From assembly GCA_965369945.1 (NCBI GenBank), contig CBDUST010000306.1:1-5228 (forward strand): a DNA stretch of 5,228 bases, written 5' to 3'. Shown piece by piece: positions 1-5,228 of this stretch; position 1 is the stretch's first letter, and each line of letters begins with the position of its first letter. Under the pieces are notes generated by a model, which had not been told where the DNA came from, ran no database searches, and saw only the letters and a list, made by a program, of their open reading frames with translations. The position numbers and the translations under genes are program-made. This DNA comes from JADFNO01 sp965369945 (GTDB taxonomy: Bacteria > Planctomycetota > Phycisphaerae > Phycisphaerales > SM1A02).

Positions 1-1233
1 GCGATGATCCGACGCGGTCGATTCATCCAGAACATTAAGCGACGCCCGGCCGACCGTGAGCAAGTTCTCATCAGCGTCGTCAGTATCATCGGCCAGCACG
101 GTCAACACGCCGAGGTTCAACGGCCCGGTTCGCCCCGTGAGTTTCACGCCGCCGATGAGATCGACTTGACGCCCCGCAGCATCCAACCCGATGCGCCGCG
201 ATTGGAACGGCAACGGATTACTGCGAATCCCGCCGAAGGCGAAGATTCCCGCGTCCTGCAAGAAGAAATCTCGTTTCTCAGGGAAAAACAAGGGGAATCG
301 CGTCAGGTTCACTCGCCGTTCATCGACTTCCGTTTCAGCGAAATCCGTATTGAACGTCAGCGCCAATGTCATCGAAGGCGTGAGCTTGTAAAACGCATCG
401 AACCCCGCATCGAGATCAAGACCGTCGCCGCGAACATCGTCCGTGCGAAGTGTGGACTTCGCATACGGCTTGAAGTCCAGCCCGATGCCTTTGTCAAGGT
501 CGCGAATCTCCTCCAAGACGCCTGCATTCGCAACAGACATCGCACTTTTGTTTTGAGTTGGAGCTGACCAACGAATCTGTTCGTTCGAGCGACGGATCGT
601 TCGTTGGATATTGAACCCCCATTGCGTGGTCGCTTGGTTAAACGCGATCGTCTTGAAGGGAATCGCAATCTCAGTGGTCCATCCTTGTTCGTCAATCTGA
701 GATTTGGCGTACCATATTCCATCCCAATCATCGCGCACGGAGCTGTTGTTCTCGATCAGTGATTCACGACGCACGCCCAATGGGTTCACGACAAAGAAAT
801 AACCGTTGCGATGATCGAAGTACGGATCGAGAACTATCAAGATGCGATCGTCCGGCCCGAGGTCGGCATCACGCTGGAGTTGCTTGGCGATGATTCGGTC
901 CGGCTCAGTGTCGAAACAGCGAATCCCAAAGTAAATGAAGTCGCTGTCGTAGAGGATGCGCACTTCGGTGCGCTGACTCGGTGGGGCCCCTTCAATCGGC
1001 TCGACTTGCGTCAAGTCATCGATCAGCGCTGCACTCTTCCACTCCGGATCGTCAAGTACGCCGTCGATTTGGGGCGCTGTCTCAGTTCGGACCAACGAAA
1101 CGCGCGGTGTGCTCGCTATCAGCTCCAAAGCTTCTTGATCGGATTGCGCGAAGACCGTCGCTGCAGACAGGCAACAAACAGATATGGCGATGACAGACAT
1201 CCATCGACACGCTCGCATCCTTTGGTCGATCAT
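1..1233 (-). CDS. Exported CBM9-like/DUF5916 domain protein, C-terminus outside window
   Basis: The frame is open from ATG 1233 to the left window edge: 411 codons, no stop, so the C-terminal part is missing. A signal peptide is visible: basic start (R5, R7, R10), hydrophobic core about residues 12-25, and likely cleavage after VFA29. Residues about 50-230 resemble the family 9 carbohydrate-binding-like fold, with IDGVLDDPEW near 56-65, a beta-rich core (RILIVLDPYFDHRNGYFF near 130-147) and WTTEIAIPFKTI near 185-196. From about residue 245 the DUF5916 region begins (GIGLDFKPYAKSTL), including the conserved-looking DFAETEVDERRVNLTRFP and FFPEKRDFFLQDAGIFAFG stretches (297-333). Proteins of this family usually continue for several hundred residues and are thought to form an outer-membrane-type beta-barrel; that part is not seen here. 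Substrate and function are unknown. Internal ATGs at 1218 and 1200 are alternative starts, but 1233 gives the better basic leader. It lies 10 nt after the gnd stop, so co-transcription is likely. Confidence 0.88.
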   Translation of the reverse strand, partial: MIDQRMRACRWMSVIAISVCCLSAATVFAQSDQEALELIASTPRVSLVRTETAPQIDGVLDDPEWKSAALIDDLTQVEPIEGAPPSQRTEVRILYDSDFIYFGIRCFDTEPDRIIAKQLQRDADLGPDDRILIVLDPYFDHRNGYFFVVNPLGVRRESLIENNSSVRDDWDGIWYAKSQIDEQGWTTEIAIPFKTIAFNQATTQWGFNIQRTIRRSNEQIRWSAPTQNKSAMSVANAGVLEEIRDLDKGIGLDFKPYAKSTLRTDDVRGDGLDLDAGFDAFYKLTPSMTLALTFNTDFAETEVDERRVNLTRFPLFFPEKRDFFLQDAGIFAFGGIRSNPLPFQSRRIGLDAAGRQVDLIGGVKLTGRTGPLNLGVLTVLADDTDDADENLLTVGRASLNVLDESTASDHR

Positions 1234-1243
1234 GTTCGTGTTC

Positions 1244-2995
1244 TTATGATTCCAATTGCGGACGGTTGGGGTCGGTCCACTCCAAGTGGAAGAACTTCCC
1301 GCGCGGTTGATCGACCCGTTCATATGTATGGGCGCCAAAGTAATCGCGCTGGGCCTGGATGAGATTGGCCGGCAGCGTCTCGGTTCGATAGGCGTCGTAG
1401 TACGCCAAAGCCGAACTGAACGCCGGCGTGGGGATGCCCTGCAACGCAGCGTGTGACACGACTTGCCTCCACGCGGCTTGCCGCTTCGCGATCTCCCCCC
1501 GGAAGAACGAATCAAGCAACAAGTTCGCCAAATCCGCATCGCGCTCATACGCATCGGTGATCTTTTGTAGGAACGCTGCACGAATAATGCATCCGCCTCG
1601 CCAAATGCGCGCGATCTCGCCGAAGTTGAGTTTCCAATCATATTCCGCTTGCGCCGCAGCCATGAGTTGAAACCCCTGGGCATAGGCGCAAATCTTCGAG
1701 CAATACAAGGCATCGCGCACAGCGTCTTCAAGACCCACACCCCCAACCCCTCTCCCAGGGGGAGAGGGGGGTAAGAAGCCCTCACCCTTTTCTGTGAATG
1801 AAGGTGTTTCGGTTGGTCCTGCTAACACCTTCGATGCGGCGACGCGCTCGTCTTTGAGGCTACTCATACCGCGGGCAAAGACCGCTTCAGTAATACTTAC
1901 CGAAGGCACGCCCAGCTCGAGTGCGTTGATCGCCGTCCACGTGCCCGTGCCTTTCATGCCTGCTTTATCAAGAATCACATCAACCAACGGCTGACCCGTC
2001 ACCGGATCGTCTTGGCGCAATATGTCGGCCGTGATCTCGATCAAATAGCTTGCAAGCTCGCCTTCGTTCCACTGCGTGAATATGTCGCCGATCTGTTTGG
2101 GTGCAAGGCCCGATTGTGTTCGCAGCAGGTGGTACGCCTCCGCGATCAACTGCATGTCCGCGTATTCGATCCCGTTGTGAACCATCTTGACGTAGTGGCC
2201 TGCACCGTTGGGCCCGATGTAAGCCGTGCATGGTTCACCTTCGCCCCCGGAAGTTGGCTGACCTGTCCGGGGGTCCACCTTCGCTGCAATTGATTCCCAA
2301 ATCGGCTTCAACGTCTCCCACGCGCGCTCATCCCCCCCGGGCATAAGCGAAGGCCCGTACCGCGCCCCAACCTCGCCCCCGGAAACGCCTGAGCCAAAGA
2401 AGGTCAATCTGCCGCGGTAGTCTTTCTCACGCCGAATGGTATCGGTCCACAAACTGTTGCCGCCATCCACCACGATGTCGTTTGGTTGTACCCCAGCTTC
2501 GATGAGCTGCTCACACACCGCATCCACCGCCGGCCCAGCTTTGACCAACACAATCATCACCCGCGGCGGTTTGATAGCCGCAACAAATTGCTCAAGCGTC
2601 TCGCACCCGACCAGCCCGCCGGCTCCTTCTCTCCCTCTTGTCCCCTCTCCCCCCGGGAGAGGGCTAGGGTGAGGGTCTTCCTTCCTTAAGCCCTCTCCCT
2701 CTGGGAGAGGGTCTGGGTGAGGGTCTTCTTGGATTTGGTTGCTCGCTCCCGCTTCTCCCTCACCCCCAACCCCTCTCCCAGGGGGAGAGGGGGGGCCGAC
2801 TCCCTGTGCGTTTGCGGCCGCCGATTGATACTGCGTCGAATATTGCTCGATGAATTCATTAGTAACGGAAGTCGTGCGGTTATAGACCGCCACACGATAC
2901 CCGTGGTCAGCCATATTCAGGACAAGATTCTTGCCCATGACCCCAAGGCCGATGAGACCAACGTCGCATATTTCTTGGTCGAATCGAATCGTCAT
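1244..2995 (-). CDS. gnd: 6-phosphogluconate dehydrogenase, decarboxylating, with repeat-derived insertions
   Basis: It oxidises and decarboxylates 6-phosphogluconate to ribulose 5-phosphate with NADP+ in the cytosolic pentose phosphate pathway. The N-terminal Rossmann motif GLGVMGKN (16-23) is present, as is NRT (39-41), which contacts the NADP 2'-phosphate. Further motifs are VKAG (151-154), DGGN (177-180), SGGEVGARYGPSLMPGG (205-221), the catalytic block GHYVKMVHNGIEY (266-278; K270 and E277 match the family's catalytic Lys and Glu), KGTGTW (348-353) and the C-terminal QRDYFGAHTYER (549-560). All expected catalytic residues are intact. The length of 583 exceeds the usual 470-490. Residues about 60-127 and 403-420 are Pro/Gly-rich insertions built from palindromic repeats, and residues 241-253 form another short extra loop. 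An in-frame TGA at 3007-3005 makes 2995 the first possible ATG; no Shine-Dalgarno is evident. The stop TAA is at 1246-1244. Similarity looks closer to the longer eukaryote-like class (TAINALE, WRGGCIIR) than to a short form. Confidence 0.96.
   Translation of the reverse strand: MTIRFDQEICDVGLIGLGVMGKNLVLNMADHGYRVAVYNRTTSVTNEFIEQYSTQYQSAAANAQGVGPPSPPGRGVGGEGEAGASNQIQEDPHPDPLPEGEGLRKEDPHPSPLPGGEGTRGREGAGGLVGCETLEQFVAAIKPPRVMIVLVKAGPAVDAVCEQLIEAGVQPNDIVVDGGNSLWTDTIRREKDYRGRLTFFGSGVSGGEVGARYGPSLMPGGDERAWETLKPIWESIAAKVDPRTGQPTSGGEGEPCTAYIGPNGAGHYVKMVHNGIEYADMQLIAEAYHLLRTQSGLAPKQIGDIFTQWNEGELASYLIEITADILRQDDPVTGQPLVDVILDKAGMKGTGTWTAINALELGVPSVSITEAVFARGMSSLKDERVAASKVLAGPTETPSFTEKGEGFLPPSPPGRGVGGVGLEDAVRDALYCSKICAYAQGFQLMAAAQAEYDWKLNFGEIARIWRGGCIIRAAFLQKITDAYERDADLANLLLDSFFRGEIAKRQAAWRQVVSHAALQGIPTPAFSSALAYYDAYRTETLPANLIQAQRDYFGAHTYERVDQPRGKFFHLEWTDPNRPQLES
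1730..1771 (-). repeat. Palindromic repeat copy A inside gnd (insertion 2)
   Basis: The arms CCCTCTCCC (1748-1756) and GGGAGAGGG (1760-1768) form a perfect 9-bp stem around the 3-nt loop AGG. On the minus strand a tail follows that resembles the TGAGGGTCTTC tail of copies B and C. The 34 nt at 1738-1771 are identical to 2761-2794 (copy D). It is read in frame as gnd residues 409-422 (PPSPPGRGVGGVG), in a stretch where gnd proteins normally have only a short linker before a helix (here DAVRDALYCSKI). Confidence 0.9.
2643..2680 (+). repeat. Palindromic repeat copy B inside gnd (insertion 1)
   Basis: The stem arms CCCTCTCCC (2643-2651) and GGGAGAGGG (2655-2663) flank loop CCC, followed by a tail ending TGAGGGTCTTC. 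It matches copy C at 33 of 38 positions and sits exactly 48 nt before it in the same orientation. It is read on the minus strand as gnd residues 106-118 (EDPHPSPLPGGEG). Confidence 0.9.
2691..2728 (+). repeat. Palindromic repeat copy C inside gnd (insertion 1)
   Basis: The stem arms CCCTCTCCC (2691-2699) and GGGAGAGGG (2703-2711) flank loop TCT, followed by the tail TCTGGGTGAGGGTCTTC. It is the direct tandem partner of copy B at a 48-nt (16-codon) period and convergent with copy D, tail facing tail. It encodes gnd residues 90-102 (EDPHPDPLPEGEG). Confidence 0.9.
2757..2794 (-). repeat. Palindromic repeat copy D inside gnd (insertion 1)
   Basis: The stem arms CCCTCTCCC (2771-2779) and GGGAGAGGG (2783-2791) flank loop AGG. 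The tail lies on the left (CCCTCACCCCCAAC), so the element is inverted relative to B and C. It shares 34 identical nt with copy A. It encodes gnd residues 68-80 (PPSPPGRGVGGEG), a different peptide from B and C because the opposite strand of the element is read. Confidence 0.9.
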
Positions 2996-3089
2996 AGTCA
3001 GCCATCATCATGGCGCCGACGCGAAATGACAAGCGAGGGATGTCGGTGGTAGGAACCCCGTCGTCCAACGGCACGCGATACGCACTCGG
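2996..3089. other. Intergenic spacer between the HEAT protein gene and gnd
   Basis: These 94 bp separate the HEAT gene stop (TAA, 3092-3090) from the gnd start. I see no strong terminator hairpin and no clear sigma-70-like promoter. A weak hairpin (GCCAT/ATGGC, 3001-3014) lies just upstream of gnd. The gap is short enough for read-through, but a promoter for gnd could also lie here. Confidence 0.4.
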
Positions 3090-4226
3090 TTACGGTTTCT
3101 GTCCTATCTTGTCTAGTGCTTGTGCAGCTGCATCACGCACCTCTGCGACCGGATCATTGAGCAGCAGCGACAACTCGGCCCTCGCAGGCTCTGCCTCTGC
3201 ACCGATACCTCCCAGCGCAGTGGCAGCGGCGGCGCGCACGAACTGGCTCGGGTCCTTTAGAGTGACTACAAGATCCTTCACCAATGGTGCTGCTTCCGGG
3301 CCTGCTTCAAGGAGCGCATTCGCGGCCCTCCAGCGCATTCCCCACGATTGATGTGCAAGGAAGCTACGAAGCATGGGAAACGCCGGTGCCGGGTCGTCTG
3401 CGATCGCACAAACTGCTTCGGTGACCACGATACGAATCTGCTCGTCAGGATCCTCAAGCATTTCGATGAGGTGCGGCAATGCATGTCTTGCATCTCTGCC
3501 ATGATGACCAAGCGCAAACGCAGCCCACATACGAACACCACGTTCGTCGTCAAGTCGCTCAATCAGCGCTGGGACAGCAAGGCTGCCTTCAGTAGGGATG
3601 ATGGACAACGCCATCGCAGCGTTGGCGCGCACATCAGCGTTCTCGTCGCTTAATGCGGCGATCAACGACGGAATGGCGACGGTAGCTTCAGAGCCGTCCT
3701 GGCCCAGTAGGCCCAGCAAATGCCCGGCCCATGCGCGTTTGCCGGCACTTGGAGATTCGTCAAGCATCCTGGTCGCCTTAGTGGCTAGCCACGATCGCTG
3801 CCATGGCCACATGCGAATGCTGATCAAGCGATTAACAACCCTATATGCGGCCTGGCTCTTGAAATCATCGATCGAACCGGCAGACACAATCAAGACCGTC
3901 GTTGGGACCGCGCCAAGCCAACCAACGCGCTGAATGCGCGGTGCGGTGTGGACAAAATGCCCACCGACAAGTAGCCCGGTTGCGGCCAGGGCCCATCGCC
4001 AACGGCGCCTCGTCTTGTAGAGTTTCTTCTCGCGCTTGGCTGTTTGCCCGCATTCACTGCACGTCATCGAATCGGTGCCGGACATGTTGTACCAGCACCT
4101 GGGGCAGCGACGGCGACCCTTGGATCGATCGCGTAGCAGCGACGAATAGAGCAGCCATAGGCCGACCAGGCCGAGCGCTGCCCCGCCGATCCACCAGAGC
4201 CATGCTGTCCAGGGGTAGCCGGTCAT
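3090..4226 (-). CDS. Membrane-anchored zinc-ribbon and HEAT-repeat protein
   Basis: This 378-residue protein has three parts. Residues 8-30 are a hydrophobic, Trp/Leu-rich transmembrane segment. Residues 41-59 form a four-cysteine zinc ribbon (C41, C44, C56, C59; CPRC and CSEC) followed by a basic stretch (KTRRRWRW, 71-78). A second hydrophobic segment lies about 79-92, with a possible third at 102-117. From about residue 149 to the end there are six or seven HEAT/PBS-type helical repeats of about 32 residues: clearly 184-215, 217-247, 249-281, 282-313, 315-347 and 348-378, each with a P.LI..L.D....VR..AA.AL pattern. HEAT arrays are protein-binding scaffolds; the partner is unknown. The zinc ribbon next to membrane helices recurs in Phycisphaerae membrane proteins (my recollection). 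The start is fixed by an in-frame TAA at 4235-4233. The topology predicts the ribbon and the repeats either on the same side or on opposite sides, depending on the count of membrane segments. No enzyme motif is seen. Confidence 0.88.
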   Translation of the reverse strand: MTGYPWTAWLWWIGGAALGLVGLWLLYSSLLRDRSKGRRRCPRCWYNMSGTDSMTCSECGQTAKREKKLYKTRRRWRWALAATGLLVGGHFVHTAPRIQRVGWLGAVPTTVLIVSAGSIDDFKSQAAYRVVNRLISIRMWPWQRSWLATKATRMLDESPSAGKRAWAGHLLGLLGQDGSEATVAIPSLIAALSDENADVRANAAMALSIIPTEGSLAVPALIERLDDERGVRMWAAFALGHHGRDARHALPHLIEMLEDPDEQIRIVVTEAVCAIADDPAPAFPMLRSFLAHQSWGMRWRAANALLEAGPEAAPLVKDLVVTLKDPSQFVRAAAATALGGIGAEAEPARAELSLLLNDPVAEVRDAAAQALDKIGQKP

Positions 4227-4307
4227 TGGGGGTTATTGTCCATGATTGGGTTCGTGGGTCAATGTGGGTGGATGCAAGAAACCTGCGTCGTTCTTGGAGT
4301 CGGTCGC

Positions 4308-4346
4308 CGGACGCTTGCCGAGCGTCCGCGGGTTACCACCCCGCGG
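4308..4346. repeat. Double hairpin: two overlapping perfect inverted repeats
   Basis: The first stem is CGGACGCT (4308-4315) with AGCGTCCG (4321-4328), 8 bp around TGCCG. The second is CCGCGGG (4326-4332) with CCCGCGG (4340-4346), 7 bp around TTACCAC. They share three bases (4326-4328), so the two stems may compete or stack. There is no T-run, so an intrinsic terminator is unlikely for the plus strand. For the minus strand it would sit upstream of the HEAT gene. It could be a dispersed repetitive palindrome or a binding site. Confidence 0.7.
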
Positions 4347-4368
4347 CTAGGTTCGATTGAGCATATGC

Positions 4369-4479
4369 GGGTGCCACCGACAGCGACCGAAGGGAGTCGT
4401 CGGTGAGTATCGAATAACCTCGCACGAACTGCACGCACCATTCGCTCGCCTCTGGGCTCGCTCGCTGTGCGTGGCACCC
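4369..4479. repeat. Pair of inverted GGGTGCCAC elements with internal hairpins
   Basis: GGGTGCCAC (4369-4377) and its exact reverse complement GTGGCACCC (4471-4479) bound a 111-bp segment. Each end carries its own stem. On the left, CACCGAC (4375-4381) pairs with GTCGGTG (4399-4405), with an inner GAC/GTC. On the right, CACGCA (4432-4437) pairs with TGCGTG (4468-4473). Read outward-in, both halves start GGGTGCCAC, two variable bases, then ACAGCGA, so they look like two copies of one REP-like element in opposite orientation. The 25 or so bases between the two hairpins show nothing recognisable. Confidence 0.65.
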
Positions 4480-4520
4480 CATAGTACAGCGACGGATTCG
4501 CTCGCATATCCTTATGGATC

Positions 4521-5192
4521 ATGTGTGGGCGATATAGCCTTAATGCTCGGGCGGATGAGATCGTCGAGCTGTTTAAGCTGGCCGAGTCGATTGCGTTTGG
4601 GCCGCGATACAATATTGCGCCGACGCAGTCTGCGCCCATCGTTCGATTCGACGGCGAGACAGAGCAACGACGACTCGATCTCGTGCGATGGGGGTTGACG
4701 CCAAAATGGATGAAGGGTCAACGGCCGATCATCAACGTGCGCAGCGAAACGATCGGAGAAAAACCGACGTTCCGCAAAGCGTTTCAACAACGGCGGTGTC
4801 TCGTGCCGGCGACGGGCTTCTACGAATGGCAGAAGCTGGGCACAGCCAAGCAGCCGTTTCATATTCGTCAGCACAATCAACCGATCTTCGCCTTCGCGGG
4901 GATTTGGGATCGATTAAAGGCGGCCGATGATGAGTTGCTGGAGGCGTTCGCGATACTGACGACATCGCCCAATGCCGTGACGGCCCCGATTCATAATCGG
5001 ATGCCGGTGATTCTTGAGCCGGCCGGTTGGGAGTGTTGGCTCGATCCGACGATTGAAGAGGTGGGGGAGTTGGCTTATCTTTTTGAGCCAATTCCAGCCG
5101 AGCGGACGATCGCGGAGCCGGTGAGCACCCATGTCAACAGCGCAGCCCACGACGATGAGCGGTGCATCGAGCCGTTGGCGGAGGGGCCGTAG
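4521..5192 (+). CDS. SRAP family abasic-site processing protein (YedK/HMCES type)
   Basis: This 223-residue SOS response-associated peptidase (SRAP) protein is of normal family length. SRAP proteins self-cleave the initiator Met and use Cys2 to form a thiazolidine crosslink with abasic sites in single-stranded DNA, shielding them during replication. The signature MCGRYS is at the very start, which fixes ATG 4521. Other family motifs are PRYNIAPTQ (28-36), RWGLTPKW (56-63), INVRSET (71-77; N72), RRCLVPATGFYEW (91-103; E102) and IHNRMPVIL (157-165; H158). These match the active-site Cys, Asn, Glu and His of YedK and HMCES. No residue appears lost. There is no Shine-Dalgarno; ATG 4514 is out of frame. 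It is divergent from the HEAT gene and no partner repair gene is visible within the window. I saw no LexA box upstream, so damage induction is not supported by the sequence. The stop TAG is at 5190-5192. Confidence 0.96.
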   Translation: MCGRYSLNARADEIVELFKLAESIAFGPRYNIAPTQSAPIVRFDGETEQRRLDLVRWGLTPKWMKGQRPIINVRSETIGEKPTFRKAFQQRRCLVPATGFYEWQKLGTAKQPFHIRQHNQPIFAFAGIWDRLKAADDELLEAFAILTTSPNAVTAPIHNRMPVILEPAGWECWLDPTIEEVGELAYLFEPIPAERTIAEPVSTHVNSAAHDDERCIEPLAEGP

Positions 5193-5228
5193 AGGCCCGA
5201 CACAACCACCAGTGCAAATTCCTCTCAA
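5193..5228. other. Sequence downstream of the SRAP gene
   Basis: These 36 bp to the window edge hold no gene start that can be judged. A weak GGGCC/GGCCC stem (5184-5188 with 5194-5198) spans the SRAP stop codon but has no following T-run, so I do not call it a terminator. Confidence 0.3.

Larger units (their letters stand above)
2615..2818 (-). other. Repeat-cluster insertion 1 in the gnd Rossmann domain
   Basis: This approximate segment (gnd residues 60-127) separates FIEQYSTQYQ from GLVGCETLEQFVAAIKPPR. In ordinary 6-phosphogluconate dehydrogenases these are joined by a loop of only a few residues between the NRT strand and the next helix. It contains copies D, C and B plus short linkers (EAGASNQIQ, LRK, TRGREGAGG). 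It is low-complexity, rich in Pro, Gly and Glu, and has no stop in the gnd frame. The exact boundaries are inferred from family memory, not from an alignment. Confidence 0.7.
4227..4520. other. Divergent intergenic region rich in inverted repeats
   Basis: These 294 bp separate the starts of the HEAT protein gene (minus) and the SRAP gene (plus), so promoters for both should lie here. I cannot assign convincing -35/-10 boxes. No supported gene is present. The middle and right parts hold a double hairpin (4308-4346) and a pair of inverted elements (4369-4479). There is also a perfect 8-bp palindrome GCATATGC (4361-4368) and a 10-nt direct repeat ATTCGCTCGC (4440-4449 and 4496-4505). The left 80 bp, next to the HEAT gene, show no structure that I can see. 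Confidence 0.6.

Noticed and set aside
4..567. Plus-strand open frame of 187 codons
   Set aside because: It is antisense to the DUF5916 gene, whose minus-strand translation is clearly homologous to a known family. The plus-strand product is Arg-rich and unrecognisable.
811..1362. Plus-strand open frame of 183 codons
   Set aside because: It crosses the junction of two well-supported minus-strand genes and has no recognisable motif, so it is a shadow.
2643..2794. CRISPR array
   Set aside because: There are only three units, with mixed orientation, internal palindromes and spacing that does not give unique spacers of uniform length. The units are part of the gnd coding frame.
1244..2995. gnd as a pseudogene broken by repeats
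   Set aside because: The frame is continuous over 583 codons, and all cofactor, substrate and catalytic motifs are intact on both sides of each insertion.
3036..3054. Possible remnant of the intergenic repeat before gnd (GTCGGTGG at 3042-3049)
   Set aside because: The match to the 4374-4381 arm is only 8 nt and has no hairpin partner, so chance is sufficient.
3902..4360. Plus-strand open frame of 152 codons
   Set aside because: It is antisense to the zinc ribbon and membrane part of the HEAT protein; composition is atypical and no domain is visible.
4381..4520. LexA/SOS box upstream of the SRAP gene
   Set aside because: I found neither a CTG-N10-CAG nor a GAAC-N4-GTTC type palindrome. The GAACTGCAC at 4425-4433 lacks a matching half.
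4259..4639. Minus-strand open frame covering the divergent intergenic region and the start of the SRAP gene
   Set aside because: It overlaps the conserved MCGRYS start of SRAP on the opposite strand and its product is driven by the repeats. No support as a gene.
5184..5198. Intrinsic terminator after SRAP
   Set aside because: The stem is only 5 bp, spans the stop codon and is not followed by a T-run.

Overview
The window most likely comes from a member of the Planctomycetota, probably close to the Phycisphaerae. This rests on style rather than a marker gene. The membrane protein at 3090-4226 carries a CPRCWYNM...CSECG zinc ribbon followed by a KTRRRWRW basic/aromatic stretch, a combination I associate with that group. 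None of the four genes has a convincing Shine-Dalgarno sequence, and small palindromic repeats are frequent. The DNA is moderately GC-rich, and no rRNA, tRNA, transposase or CRISPR array is visible.

Layout, left to right. Positions 1-1233 (minus) hold the N-terminal 411 residues of an exported CBM9-like/DUF5916 protein that runs off the left edge. Positions 1244-2995 (minus) hold a complete 6-phosphogluconate dehydrogenase (gnd), 583 residues instead of the usual 470-490. The excess is largely two in-frame insertions made of palindromic repeats, three copies in one and one in the other. Positions 3090-4226 (minus) hold a membrane-anchored zinc-ribbon/HEAT-repeat protein. A 294-bp divergent intergenic region (4227-4520) is packed with inverted repeats. 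Positions 4521-5192 (plus) hold an SRAP (YedK/HMCES-type) abasic-site protein.

The three minus-strand genes could be read as one unit (HEAT protein, then gnd, then DUF5916 protein, with gaps of 94 and 10 bp). No shared pathway is obvious: gnd is central carbon metabolism (oxidative pentose phosphate pathway), the DUF5916 protein is exported, and the HEAT protein is a probable scaffold. The SRAP gene is separate and divergent and belongs to DNA repair.

I do not see a new multi-gene system. The most notable feature is the palindromic repeat family inside gnd, where repeats read in both orientations have been accommodated as Pro/Gly-rich coding sequence without breaking the enzyme's frame or visible active-site motifs. 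A second, different family of inverted repeats fills the divergent intergenic region.
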